Counted from the first letter of the stretch, positions 1-6,935 are shown. The stretch: 11,133 bases of DNA from Chitinophagales bacterium (GCA_020629335.1 JAHDDN010000149.1:1-11133); one strand, 5' to 3'. Notes: a model not told the origin generated them from the letters alone. Program-made: numbers and translations.

Positions 1-915
1 GCTAAAAATATACTTCCTAATGCCTATTGGCGTAGTATGGGGATGAGCCAGCAATTGATTAAAGACGGCATTCAAATTTATCACGGTCTCAGCAATGAAC
101 TCCCATTCAATATTCATCAATTTCCGATTAAGTCAGTCGTGACTATCCACGATTTGTTATTCCTTCGTTTTCCTGAAAATTATTCCTTTATCAATCGAAA
201 GATATACGAACGAAAAGTCCGTTTTGCTTGTAAAAAAGCCAATAGCATTATCGCCATCAGCCAACAAACTAAAGACGATTTAATCGACTTTCTTAAAGTA
301 GAAGAATCCAAGATTAGCATTATCCATCAATCTTGTAATCCTATTTTTTATCAGCGAAAATTAATAGCTGAAACTTTAAAAAAGTATGTGTTACCCAAAG
401 GCTATGTGCTTTATGTAGGAGCGATTAATGCGGCCAAAAATATCCAGGCTTTAGTCCAAGCGATCCATCATGCCAAAGGGCGTATTCCTTTGGTATTGGT
501 TGGTAAAGGCGGGAGCTATTTAGAAGAAATAAAAGCTTATATCCATAGACATCAGTTACACCCTCAAATTACAATATTAGAAGAAGTATCTAATGAAGAA
601 TTGCCGACTATTTATCAGCAAGCCAAGTTATTTGTTTTTCCTTCTCATTTTGAGGGCTTTGGAATTCCCATCATAGAAGCCATGTGTTCGGGAGTTCCTG
701 TAATAACGACTAATAAGCCCTGCTTTAGGGATGCAGGTGGAGCAGCCGCTCTATATGTAGAAAACGATCAGGAATCGCTCAGACAAGCGATCATTGAAGT
801 GCTGGGAAATGAGGAATTGCAGCAAGTGATGATCTCAAGAGGGGAGGAGCATGTCAAGCAGTTTGGGAGGGAGAGGGTGACAGGGGATTTGTTAGCTTTA
901 TATGACAAGCTTTAA
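1..915 (+). CDS. Glycosyltransferase, GT4 / group 1 family (5' end outside window)
   Basis: The reading frame is open from base 1, so the gene starts left of the window; the ATGs at 37 and 43 are probably internal, because the codons before them (ending NAYWRS) continue a typical family motif into GMSQQLIKDGIQIYHGLSNELP. The C-terminal half is a GT-B nucleotide-sugar-binding domain: a YVLYVGAINAAKN strand-loop, then the EX7E signature of GT4 retaining enzymes (Glu codons at 652 and 676, in FEGFGIPIIEAMCSGVPVI). About 304 residues are visible against a usual 360-380, so perhaps 60-70 are missing. GT4 enzymes move a sugar from a nucleotide donor to a glycan or lipid acceptor on the cytoplasmic face of the membrane, commonly in LPS, capsule or exopolysaccharide synthesis; donor and acceptor cannot be told here. 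No terminator hairpin is obvious after the stop. Confidence 0.88.
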   Translation, partial: AKNILPNAYWRSMGMSQQLIKDGIQIYHGLSNELPFNIHQFPIKSVVTIHDLLFLRFPENYSFINRKIYERKVRFACKKANSIIAISQQTKDDLIDFLKVEESKISIIHQSCNPIFYQRKLIAETLKKYVLPKGYVLYVGAINAAKNIQALVQAIHHAKGRIPLVLVGKGGSYLEEIKAYIHRHQLHPQITILEEVSNEELPTIYQQAKLFVFPSHFEGFGIPIIEAMCSGVPVITTNKPCFRDAGGAAALYVENDQESLRQAIIEVLGNEELQQVMISRGEEHVKQFGRERVTGDLLALYDKL

Positions 916-916
916 T

Positions 917-951
917 ACTAATATACTAAGGACTAATAGACTAATTACTAA
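917..951. repeat. Five-unit ACTAA short tandem-like repeat
   Basis: Directly after the glycosyltransferase stop, ACTAA occurs five times, at 917, 925, 932, 940 and 947, spaced alternately 8 and 7 bp. It is AT-rich, non-coding and ends four bases before the structured element at 955. It looks like replication-slippage sequence; no function can be read from it. Confidence 0.6.
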
Positions 952-954
952 ATG

Positions 955-1189
955 TTTGGCTTAGGGATGGAAGCGGTATGTGGCGTAATGGGGCTGCTTA
1001 CGGAGCTTAGGTGGACGCAGGCTTGCCCCGAAGGGGAAGACAAGTACGCCTTAGCGTAGTAGCTGCCACATAGCCACATAATAGCGGACAGCCCGACTGT
1101 GCGCCTTTGGCGAATGATAAATGCATAATGATAAATGATGAATTTATAATTGCCAGAAAGATTATTTAAGCGAGCGCACAGGAAGCCCC
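955..1189 (+). repeat. Structured two-hairpin intergenic element, copy 1
   Basis: This fills most of the 380-bp gene-free gap between the glycosyltransferase and the Sua5-family gene. In order: box A (955-984, starts TTTGGCTTAGGGAT); hairpin 1, closed by TATGTGGC (977-984) with GCCACATA (1065-1072, repeated at 1073-1080), with an inner imperfect stem of about 993-1011 with 1049-1063 and small hairpins at 1026-1036 and 1045-1058; box B, AGCGGACAGCCCG (1083-1095); hairpin 2, closed by CTGTGCGC (1097-1104) with GCGCACAG (1174-1181); box C, GGAAGCCCC (1181-1189). Copy 2 lies inverted at 7988-8207. Box A matches copy 2 at 29 of 30 positions, and boxes B and C are nearly identical, while the hairpin interiors are unrelated. 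The gap also carries a 105-codon minus-strand open frame that I reject. Element and pairing are directly visible; whether it acts as RNA or DNA is unknown. Confidence 0.85.
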
Positions 1190-1295
1190 TGATTAAGGAT
1201 GAAAAAATGAATGATGAACTGATTAGGCGTTGCAGTGCAAGATCCATATGGATAATATAATTCACGAATCAACCAAAAAACTTTGAGCTAAAAAT

Positions 1296-1859
1296 ATGAT
1301 GTTAAAAGAAATTGAAAAAGCAGTTGAAGTCCTAAAAAATGGCGGGACTTTATTATACCCAACGGATACTGTTTGGGGAATAGGATGTGATGCGACTAAT
1401 GAAGAAGCGGTGGCAAAGGTATATCAGATTAAGCAGCGGCCTGACCATAAGGCATTGATTACATTGGTAGCTGATGTGGAACAATTAGAACAATATGTCG
1501 GGCCAATTCCAGCGGTGGTTAAGCCTTTATTAGGGGAGGAGCGGCCAACGACTATTATTTATCCGAAAGCGGAGGGATTAGCTTCAAATTTGGTAGGAGC
1601 AGACGGTTCTGCGGCTATAAGAATACCGAAAAGTGCCTTTTGTGTGGCTTTGATAAAGGCTTTAGGTCATGCCTTGGTTTCTACTTCAGCCAATATAAGT
1701 GGAGAACCAACGGCGCTGCATTATGATGATATCAGTTTAGACATCAAAGGGGCTGTAGATCATATCATTCCCTTAGAATTAAGCGATGCTTGTTCTGACA
1801 AATCTTCTCGAATACTATTACTTAAAAATGATGGTAAGTTTGATGTTATAAGAGCTTGA
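1296..1859 (+). CDS. tsaC: Threonylcarbamoyl-AMP synthase, Sua5/YciO/YrdC (TsaC) family
   Basis: Makes threonylcarbamoyl-AMP from threonine, bicarbonate and ATP, the first step of the universal t6A modification at position 37 of ANN-decoding tRNAs; cytoplasmic. The 187 residues are one YrdC domain: GGTLLYPTDTVWGIGCDA (16-33) is the classic N-terminal motif, followed by KQRPDHKALI (46-55), TTIIYP (85-90), AAIRIP (106-111) and STSANISGEPT (129-139), which line the nucleotide and threonine pocket. Length fits the short, TsaC-type form without the extra Sua5 domain. Two adjacent ATG codons (1296, 1299) could both serve as start. No clear Shine-Dalgarno or TAnnTTTG box lies just upstream; the leader holds the structured element, which ends 106 bp before the start. 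Because YciO paralogs share the fold, TsaC is the likely rather than certain identity. Confidence 0.9.
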   Translation: MMLKEIEKAVEVLKNGGTLLYPTDTVWGIGCDATNEEAVAKVYQIKQRPDHKALITLVADVEQLEQYVGPIPAVVKPLLGEERPTTIIYPKAEGLASNLVGADGSAAIRIPKSAFCVALIKALGHALVSTSANISGEPTALHYDDISLDIKGAVDHIIPLELSDACSDKSSRILLLKNDGKFDVIRA

Positions 1860-1904
1860 TAACTAATGAATTGCAACATGTTTTTTAAGCCCTTTCTTTT
1901 TCTG

Positions 1905-1930
1905 TTTGACATATTTATTTCGTACTTTTG
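1905..1930 (+). promoter_or_regulatory. Bacteroidota-type promoter of the hydroxyacyl-CoA dehydrogenase gene
   Basis: TACTTTTG at 1923-1930 matches the phylum's -7 consensus TAnnTTTG exactly. TTTGACA begins at 1905, but the gap to the -7 box is only 14 bp, shorter than the usual 17-21, so the -33 assignment is doubtful. Transcription would begin near 1935, leaving a leader of roughly 10 nt before the ATG at 1947. The 11-mer GTACTTTTGTG recurs before the DUF1573 gene. Confidence 0.65.
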
Positions 1931-1946
1931 TGCAAAAATATAACGA

Positions 1947-2834
1947 ATGAAGAATGTTACGGTTTTAGGCGCAGGTACAATGGGGAATGGAATTGCTCAT
2001 ATTTTAAGCGTTAATGGCTTCAAGGTAAACCTAGTAGATATTAATACAGAAGCATTAGTGAAGGCGCAAGCGACGATTGAAAAGAATATGGATCGTATGA
2101 TTCGTAAGGAGCGAATGACGGAGGAGGAAAAAACGCAAGCTTTAAGTAATCTGACAACTTTCTCTACTATGGATGAGGGTTTAGTTGGAACTGACTTAGT
2201 GATAGAAGTGGTTTCTGAAAACATGGATTTGAAGAAGCGTATTTTTAAGGAGTTAGATGAAAAATGTGCGGAACATGTGGTGTTGGCTAGTAATACCTCT
2301 TCGATCTCAATTACTCAGTTGGCTGGTGTAACTAATCGACCAGAAAAAGTGATTGGAATGCACTTTTTTAATCCAGTTCCAGTGATGAAATTAGTGGAAG
2401 TGATCAGAGGCTATAGTACTTCTGATCAAGTGACTGCCGATGTGATGGAATTGAGTAAGTCCTTAAAAAAGGTACCTGTAGAGGTGAATGATTATCCTGG
2501 TTTTGTGTCTAATCGTATTTTGATGCCGATGATTAATGAGGCCATTTATACCTTATTTGAAGGCGTAGCAGGAGTAGAAGAAATTGATACCGTTATGAAG
2601 TTAGGAATGGCTCATCCAATGGGACCATTACATTTAGCAGATTTTATTGGATTAGATGTTTGTTTATCTATTATGCATGTATTGCATGATGGTTTGGGTA
2701 ATCCTAAATATGCCCCTTGTCCTTTATTAGTTAATATGGTAGCCGCAGGCCATTTGGGTATAAAATCAGGAAAAGGATTTTATGAGTATGAAGCAGGATC
2801 AAAAGAAAAGAAAGTAGCTGCAAGATTTGCCTAA
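1947..2834 (+). CDS. 3-hydroxyacyl-CoA (3-hydroxybutyryl-CoA) dehydrogenase
   Basis: Oxidises (S)-3-hydroxyacyl-CoA to 3-ketoacyl-CoA with NAD(P), or the reverse, in beta-oxidation or butanoyl-CoA metabolism. The 295 residues match the stand-alone, single-domain-pair form (about 280-300), not the larger FadB fusion. The N-terminal Rossmann domain starts with VLGAGTMGNGIAH (GxGxxG at 8-13) and has the cofactor-ribose Asp at 31. Substrate and catalytic residues are present: SNTSSISI (115-122), the catalytic His in GMHFFNPVP (H139) with a Glu about 12 residues on (E151), and PGFVSNRIL (N189). The C-terminal helical domain has HPMGPLHLADFIGLD and ends near GIKSGKGFYEYE, both family hallmarks. It has its own promoter and is followed after 66 bp by the arginine-deiminase-like gene on the same strand. 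Chain-length preference cannot be told; the hbd and paaH names are both in use, so no symbol is given. Confidence 0.95.
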   Translation: MKNVTVLGAGTMGNGIAHILSVNGFKVNLVDINTEALVKAQATIEKNMDRMIRKERMTEEEKTQALSNLTTFSTMDEGLVGTDLVIEVVSENMDLKKRIFKELDEKCAEHVVLASNTSSISITQLAGVTNRPEKVIGMHFFNPVPVMKLVEVIRGYSTSDQVTADVMELSKSLKKVPVEVNDYPGFVSNRILMPMINEAIYTLFEGVAGVEEIDTVMKLGMAHPMGPLHLADFIGLDVCLSIMHVLHDGLGNPKYAPCPLLVNMVAAGHLGIKSGKGFYEYEAGSKEKKVAARFA

Positions 2835-2900
2835 ACCCCTTAGCCAAGAGAAAAAACCAACCACCGTTTACTAAGTATTATGTAATAGAAGCAGCTTATA

Positions 2901-4154
2901 ATGGATGATAATTCCAATAATGTAGTGAGAAATATCACGAGCGATATAGCCTCTTTAAAAGAGGTCATGATTCATCGCCCTGACAATGGTATTTCCAGAA
3001 TGGTTCCGAGTCAAATGGAAGAATTGCTATTTGATGATTTAGTTTTTTTGAAGCGAATGCAAAGTGAGCATGATGTATTCACTGATTTGCTAAGGGCATT
3101 TTTGGGTAAAGAACATGTACATGACACGCTCCATCTACTGGCAAATGTATTAGAGAATGGTGGGGTAAAGCACGAATTATTAACCAATTTGGCCAAGCGA
3201 TATAATGTCTCCCATGAAGATATTGCTTTTTTGAGTGGCGTTGATAAGAGAAGGCTTTCTACTATATTGATTAGTGGTTATGATAAGAAAGAAGATCGAC
3301 ATTTATTGCCAGCCATTCCTAATTATATTTTCACCAGAGATTTAGGAGTCATTGTAAAGGATCAGTTAATTATTGCAAAGTCAAAACTCTCCGCAAGGAA
3401 AAGGGAATACTTCTTGACTAATTTAATTTATCAGCACCACCCTATTTTTGCTTCCTTTAAGGAGTCTGGCAATATAATAGAAATCAATAGTCACCCTGAT
3501 TATTATATTGAAGGAGGCGATTTTTTAATGATAGAGGAAGATTGCTTAATGATTGCTTGTTCTGAGCGAACATCAGAGAAAGCTTTTGAAGAGGTAAAAG
3601 AGCAATTATTTGAAAAAGGGACCATAGAAAAAATTGTGAAAGTCGTTTTGCCTTCTCAAAGAGCTTATAAGCATTTGAATAGTGTCATAACAAAGGTTGA
3701 TGATGACCTATATGTAGCTTATCAAAGCTTCTTAAATTCCAAAAACATCACAGTAACACAGTATAGTAAAGACATAGGGGTAGCTCAATCATTTGATAGC
3801 CCTTTTGCTTTTTTCAACTCCTTGAGTATGCATACGAAGTTTGTCTTTGCTGGAAATGGAAAAAGTCCTTATGATGAAAGGGAGCAATGGACGAGTGCGT
3901 GCAATATTTTGACATTAAGAAAAGGCTTGGTGATTGCATTTGAAAGAAATACCCGTACAAGCGATGCTTTTAAAGCATTGGGCTATGAAGTGATTAAAGC
4001 AAAAGTCTTATTAGAAGAGATTAAAGCAGGTACAAAAAATATACATCAATTAGAAAAGACTATTATTAGTTTGCCTTCCAGTGAATTATCAAGAGCAAGA
4101 GGAGGGCCAATGGGATTTACTTTTGCCTTAAGTAGACAAGATGAAGTTCTATAG
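2901..4154 (+). CDS. Arginine deiminase-family protein, catalytic Cys absent
   Basis: A 417-residue member of the guanidino-group-modifying (pentein) superfamily, full length for arginine deiminase (ADI, 400-420). Homology signs: LKEVMIHRPDNGISRMVP (19-36), NYIFTRD (141-147, catalytic-type Asp147), IEGGDFL (203-209, E204/D207), SERT (221-224), KHLNSVITKVDDDL (257-270, His258), QWTSACNIL (329-337) and a C-terminal SRARGGP (397-403). In classical ADI, which makes citrulline and ammonia from arginine, the C-terminal loop reads RGGPRC with Cys as nucleophile; here it reads RGGPMGF, with Gly405 at the Cys position. The acidic residue in the HLD motif is Asn260. E204, D207, H258 and the two arginines expected to bind substrate (R223, R400) remain. 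It may therefore bind a guanidino or amino-acid ligand without hydrolysing it, or use other chemistry. No frameshift or early stop is seen, so it is not an obvious pseudogene. No carbamate kinase or ornithine transcarbamylase gene is near. Confidence 0.85.
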   Translation: MDDNSNNVVRNITSDIASLKEVMIHRPDNGISRMVPSQMEELLFDDLVFLKRMQSEHDVFTDLLRAFLGKEHVHDTLHLLANVLENGGVKHELLTNLAKRYNVSHEDIAFLSGVDKRRLSTILISGYDKKEDRHLLPAIPNYIFTRDLGVIVKDQLIIAKSKLSARKREYFLTNLIYQHHPIFASFKESGNIIEINSHPDYYIEGGDFLMIEEDCLMIACSERTSEKAFEEVKEQLFEKGTIEKIVKVVLPSQRAYKHLNSVITKVDDDLYVAYQSFLNSKNITVTQYSKDIGVAQSFDSPFAFFNSLSMHTKFVFAGNGKSPYDEREQWTSACNILTLRKGLVIAFERNTRTSDAFKALGYEVIKAKVLLEEIKAGTKNIHQLEKTIISLPSSELSRARGGPMGFTFALSRQDEVL

Positions 4155-4208
4155 GATAATATCAAAATAGACGAAATGATTCTGCCAAAACGGATAGCTA
4201 TTTATTCT

Positions 4209-4829
4209 TTAGAGTTCATGCTGTATTTGCTGATTGATAGATTTGAAAAGTCTATCCAGCTTCCATATTTGCGAAGTTAATTGTTGTTTACCATCATTAT
4301 GAATCAAAAAATCGGCACGTTTCACTTTTTCTTCTTCGCTCATTTGTTTTTCCATACGAGCTTTTACTGCTTGAACAGGTACTCGATCCCTTTTCATAAC
4401 TCTATTGATGCGTGTAGCTTTAGGAGCGGTTACGACTATGATATAATCTAATACTTGTTCCCCAGATGTCTCGTAAATCAATGCTGCTTCCTTAATGGCA
4501 TAAGGGATTGATTTAGATTTTGCTAAGTTTTCCATCCAATAATAGGAATGTTTAGCTACTGCAGGATGAACAATATTATTGAGCTTAGTTAAGGCTTGGC
4601 TATCATTAAAGACGATTTCTGCTAAGGCCAATCTATTGAGTTTATTATCATCATCATATACTTGTTCCCCAAACAAATCCTTAATAGATTGAATCAATTT
4701 TACATCCGTCTGCATTAATCGCTTGGCTTCATCATCCGCATAATAAACGGGTGCTTTGAGAAACTCAAATAACTTACAGACCGTTGTTTTGCCACTTCCT
4801 ATTCCACCTGTCACTCCAATTTTAAGCAT
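4209..4829 (-). CDS. coaE: Dephospho-CoA kinase
   Basis: Phosphorylates the 3'-hydroxyl of dephospho-CoA with ATP, the last step of coenzyme A synthesis; cytoplasmic. The 206 residues match the family's usual length. The N-terminus is the P-loop: IGVTGGIGSGKTT (Lys14), followed by VYYADDEAKRLM (28-39), which carries the conserved Asp pair. The NNIVHPAV motif (84-91), EAALIYETSGEQVLDYIIVVTAP (114-136) and the Arg-rich lid RINRVMKRDRV (140-150) follow in family order. It is the last gene of a four-gene minus-strand row, starting 6 bp after the YbbR-like stop, and is convergent with the arginine-deiminase-like gene across a 54-bp gap in which I see no good terminator hairpin. The start ATG at 4829 places the P-loop at the usual distance from the N-terminus. 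Confidence 0.95.
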   Translation of the reverse strand: MLKIGVTGGIGSGKTTVCKLFEFLKAPVYYADDEAKRLMQTDVKLIQSIKDLFGEQVYDDDNKLNRLALAEIVFNDSQALTKLNNIVHPAVAKHSYYWMENLAKSKSIPYAIKEAALIYETSGEQVLDYIIVVTAPKATRINRVMKRDRVPVQAVKARMEKQMSEEEKVKRADFLIHNDGKQQLTSQIWKLDRLFKSINQQIQHEL

Positions 4830-4835
4830 AAACCA

Positions 4836-5807
4836 CTATTTTTTATAAACGATAAATTCTACATATTCAGGAGAGAATCTTAAATTAGAAATACTCTTAG
4901 GTATTTCTTTTTGAGAGATGACCCTTAACTTTTGTTGTTTTGTAATATCCACGTCTTTAAAGTCCACTACTAAATCGAATGCTGATGCCTCCACTTCATC
5001 AAAATCGGTAAAACCAACCTTGATACTCAAGTTAGCCATTTTAGGGTATAGAATGACCGATAAGCTATCCGCTAAATTGATCGGACGAATTGGGATATTA
5101 AAAGTTTTCTCTGTAAACTTTTCTACCTTTATGGTGTAGTTTACCTTTTCTCTACTAAGCTCAAAATTAAATAAATCAGCGCCTTCTAATGAGATAGAGC
5201 CAGTCGAGTTTTTATTGATCTCTTTCTTTTGAATGGTATCTGTATACCAATATCTAAGCGTATCCATCACATTCTTAGGTCCTTTCACAAATATGCTATC
5301 AGGATTTAGAACAATCTCTTTTAAGCCATGTAGCCCATCAATAAACTCTAATTGGCTATTTGCTTTGAGTTTAACCTTCTTCTCAAAAGCTTCTATGAAA
5401 TCTAAATTGATTAAATTCGGTTCAATAGCTGAAATACCATCAATAAATAGCTGTTCTGTGATACTCTTAGACAGAAAAGGATAGGAGATAATTGGGCTAT
5501 TAGAATCATCAATATACTGCAAATCAAGCGAAAGCGTTTTGGCCTTTCTACTCAATTGCTTACGGAATAATTCGGAACCCGTTGCCTCAAAGTACAAATC
5601 TAATTTCTTCGGTACAGGCTTTTGTAGAGTTTTGTCAGAAGGGAAATTTAAATATTTTACCTCTACTTCCATTTTGTGGTTATAGACTTCCCCCAATGCA
5701 TTTAAAAGCCACATCAAAGAAGCTATAAATATACATAAGAAAAAGGCGGGTTTATTCTCAATTCCCAACCAAACTTCCTTAGCAGGTAAATTTTTTAAAT
5801 TAAGCAT
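4836..5807 (-). CDS. YbbR-like (CdaR-type) membrane-anchored protein
   Basis: The protein has 323 residues, with a single N-terminal membrane segment at about 21-38 (PAFFLCIFIASLMWLLNAL) and a large, presumably periplasmic, beta-rich part. The layout matches YbbR-domain proteins: MEVEVKYLNFPSDKTL and KLDLYFEATGSELF resemble the start of a YbbR repeat, and later stretches (LNPDSIFVKGPKNVMDTL, 166-183; LRFSPEYVEFIVY) recall the 'P..V.v.G' strands. In Firmicutes the YbbR protein CdaR regulates the diadenylate cyclase CdaA; that role is not shown here and no cyclase gene is present. Position between yajC and coaE fits an arrangement I recall in many Bacteroidota. The ATG at 5807 sits in the 3' arm of a 7-bp hairpin, 16 bp after the yajC stop. 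Divergence makes the family call moderate in strength. Confidence 0.72.
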   Translation of the reverse strand: MLNLKNLPAKEVWLGIENKPAFFLCIFIASLMWLLNALGEVYNHKMEVEVKYLNFPSDKTLQKPVPKKLDLYFEATGSELFRKQLSRKAKTLSLDLQYIDDSNSPIISYPFLSKSITEQLFIDGISAIEPNLINLDFIEAFEKKVKLKANSQLEFIDGLHGLKEIVLNPDSIFVKGPKNVMDTLRYWYTDTIQKKEINKNSTGSISLEGADLFNFELSREKVNYTIKVEKFTEKTFNIPIRPINLADSLSVILYPKMANLSIKVGFTDFDEVEASAFDLVVDFKDVDITKQQKLRVISQKEIPKSISNLRFSPEYVEFIVYKK

Positions 5808-5819
5808 AGGAGATGCTTA
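5801..5819 (-). promoter_or_regulatory. Hairpin covering the YbbR-like start codon
   Basis: On the minus strand TAAGCAT (5819-5813), loop CTCCT and ATGCTTA (5807-5801) form a perfect 7-bp stem with a 5-nt loop, and the start codon ATG is the first triplet of the 3' arm. The yajC stop codon (5826-5824) is only 4 nt upstream of the stem, so a ribosome finishing yajC would open it. This suggests translational coupling; it is inference from layout. Confidence 0.5.
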
Positions 5820-5823
5820 CAAA

Positions 5824-6132
5824 TTATTCAGAGATTAAATCGGCTGATTTAGTAGAATCTAAAGATATAAAAGACTTGTCAACTCTGAGTCGAGAATTAT
5901 TATCTACCTTGATAACAAAAGTTTTCTCTTCTACCTCAATAATTTTGCCATAGATACCACCAGCGGTAACAACCTTATCGCCCTTTCCAAGATTAGCAAT
6001 AAATTCCTGTTGTGCTTTCGCTTTTTTCATTTGTGGTCGGATCATGAAAAAGTACATGATTAATATAATAGCTCCAAACATTAACATTTGAGCCATAGCT
6101 GCTCCGCCAGCTTGTAAAAGTATTAATTCCAT
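5824..6132 (-). CDS. yajC: Preprotein translocase accessory subunit YajC
   Basis: YajC is a small inner-membrane protein that associates with SecDF-YidC and the SecYEG translocon. The 102 residues fit the family (85-115). One membrane helix spans about 13-31 (MAQMLMFGAIILIMYFFMI), followed at once by the hallmark RPQMKKAKAQQEF (32-44), then the small cytoplasmic beta domain with LGKGDKVVTAGGIYGKIIEV (48-67) and FVIKVDNNSRLRVDKSFI. It begins 8 bp after the DUF1573 stop and ends 16 bp before the YbbR-like start, so it is almost certainly co-transcribed with both. Nothing looks degraded. Confidence 0.95.
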   Translation of the reverse strand: MELILLQAGGAAMAQMLMFGAIILIMYFFMIRPQMKKAKAQQEFIANLGKGDKVVTAGGIYGKIIEVEEKTFVIKVDNNSRLRVDKSFISLDSTKSADLISE

Positions 6133-6140
6133 TATGTTTG

Positions 6141-6935
6141 CTATTTAACAACGATACCCTTCAACATCACTTTGGTTTGTTTTGGGCTTGTATTGGCAAA
6201 TATAGTAATTTCTTTGTTCTGTACACCTACTTTCCCCTTACTATCGAACGTTACCTTGATAGTATTTTTTCCACCTGGCGGAATAGGTTCTAATGGAAAT
6301 TCAGGAACAGTACAACCACAAGCAGCAGTTGCATTCTCAATTATTAAAGGAGTCGTCCCTGAATTGGTGAAAGTAAACTCCTTAACAATCTTATCACCCT
6401 CCGTGATAAAACCATAATCCTGCTCTAATTGATCAAATTTTAAAACGGCACCACTTTTTTTCTCCTTAAGTGGTGGAGGAGATTTGGGGGTATTAGGACG
6501 CTTAGGCTTTTCTACATTCAGCTCACTACTCTTTTTGGCAGGAGGCGTTTTCGCCTTTTTTGCTTTCTTGGCCTTCTTTTCAGCTTCTTTTTTAAGCTCT
6601 GCTTCCGTCTCTTTTCTGACTTTTTCCAAGCGAGCTAACTCAGCCGCTTCTTCAGCGGCAGCTTTTTCCATCTCTAAAGCCGTTTGATCTGATTCGTTTA
6701 CTTCATCGAGTGGAGAAATTTCACCTGGTGCCGCTTCATTGGGATCATCGACACTCACGGGTTCTAATTTTTGAACTGCTTCATTGCTTTGGCCTACTTC
6801 ACTAGTATTAGAAGCTATAGCATCATTAGATAGGACAATATTAGAGCTTTTATCTGTCGCTTTAGCCACTTTCGTATCTTGCTGACAAGCAACAAATAAG
6901 ACCGTAAGAAGCAAAAATAGGAGGTAATTTTTCAT
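6141..6935 (-). CDS. DUF1573-domain lipoprotein with charged linker
   Basis: The 264 residues open with a lipoprotein signal, MKNYLLFLLLTVLFVAC, with lipobox LFVAC and lipidated Cys17, so export and membrane anchoring are expected. Residues 18-90 are acidic and polar. Residues 90-160 are a Glu/Lys/Ala-rich stretch, probably a helix or coiled coil, turning into a Lys- and Pro-rich linker (KKAKKAKKAK, then PKRPNTPKSPPPLKEKK). The C-terminal domain (162-264) is DUF1573, an Ig-like beta sandwich: LKFDQLEQDYGFITEGDKI, FTFTNSGTTPLII, then the diagnostic ACGCTVPEFP (205-214, C206 and C208) and PGGKNTIKVTFDSKGK. DUF1573 is very common in Bacteroidota, with no settled biochemical role that I know of. 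It is the first gene of the row with yajC, the YbbR-like gene and coaE, and has a promoter just upstream. Confidence 0.88.
   Translation of the reverse strand: MKNYLLFLLLTVLFVACQQDTKVAKATDKSSNIVLSNDAIASNTSEVGQSNEAVQKLEPVSVDDPNEAAPGEISPLDEVNESDQTALEMEKAAAEEAAELARLEKVRKETEAELKKEAEKKAKKAKKAKTPPAKKSSELNVEKPKRPNTPKSPPPLKEKKSGAVLKFDQLEQDYGFITEGDKIVKEFTFTNSGTTPLIIENATAACGCTVPEFPLEPIPPGGKNTIKVTFDSKGKVGVQNKEITIFANTSPKQTKVMLKGIVVK

Noticed and set aside
37..45. ATG at 37 or 43 as the true start of the glycosyltransferase
   Set aside because: The frame is open to base 1 and upstream codons look like family sequence; a start here would remove most of the N-terminal domain.
948..1265. 105-codon open frame on the minus strand in the gap before the Sua5-family gene
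   Set aside because: It overlies copy 1 of the structured repeat, has no family likeness or promoter, and its open state follows from the repeat's composition.
4155..4208. Terminator between the convergent arginine-deiminase-like gene and coaE
   Set aside because: Only short dyads such as ATAGCTAT are seen, without a GC-containing stem and T-run.
6484..6687. Plus-strand Ser/Ala/Phe-rich frame opposite the DUF1573 linker
   Set aside because: It is the antisense of the Lys/Glu/Ala-rich coding repeat; the minus-strand frame has the lipobox and the conserved domain.
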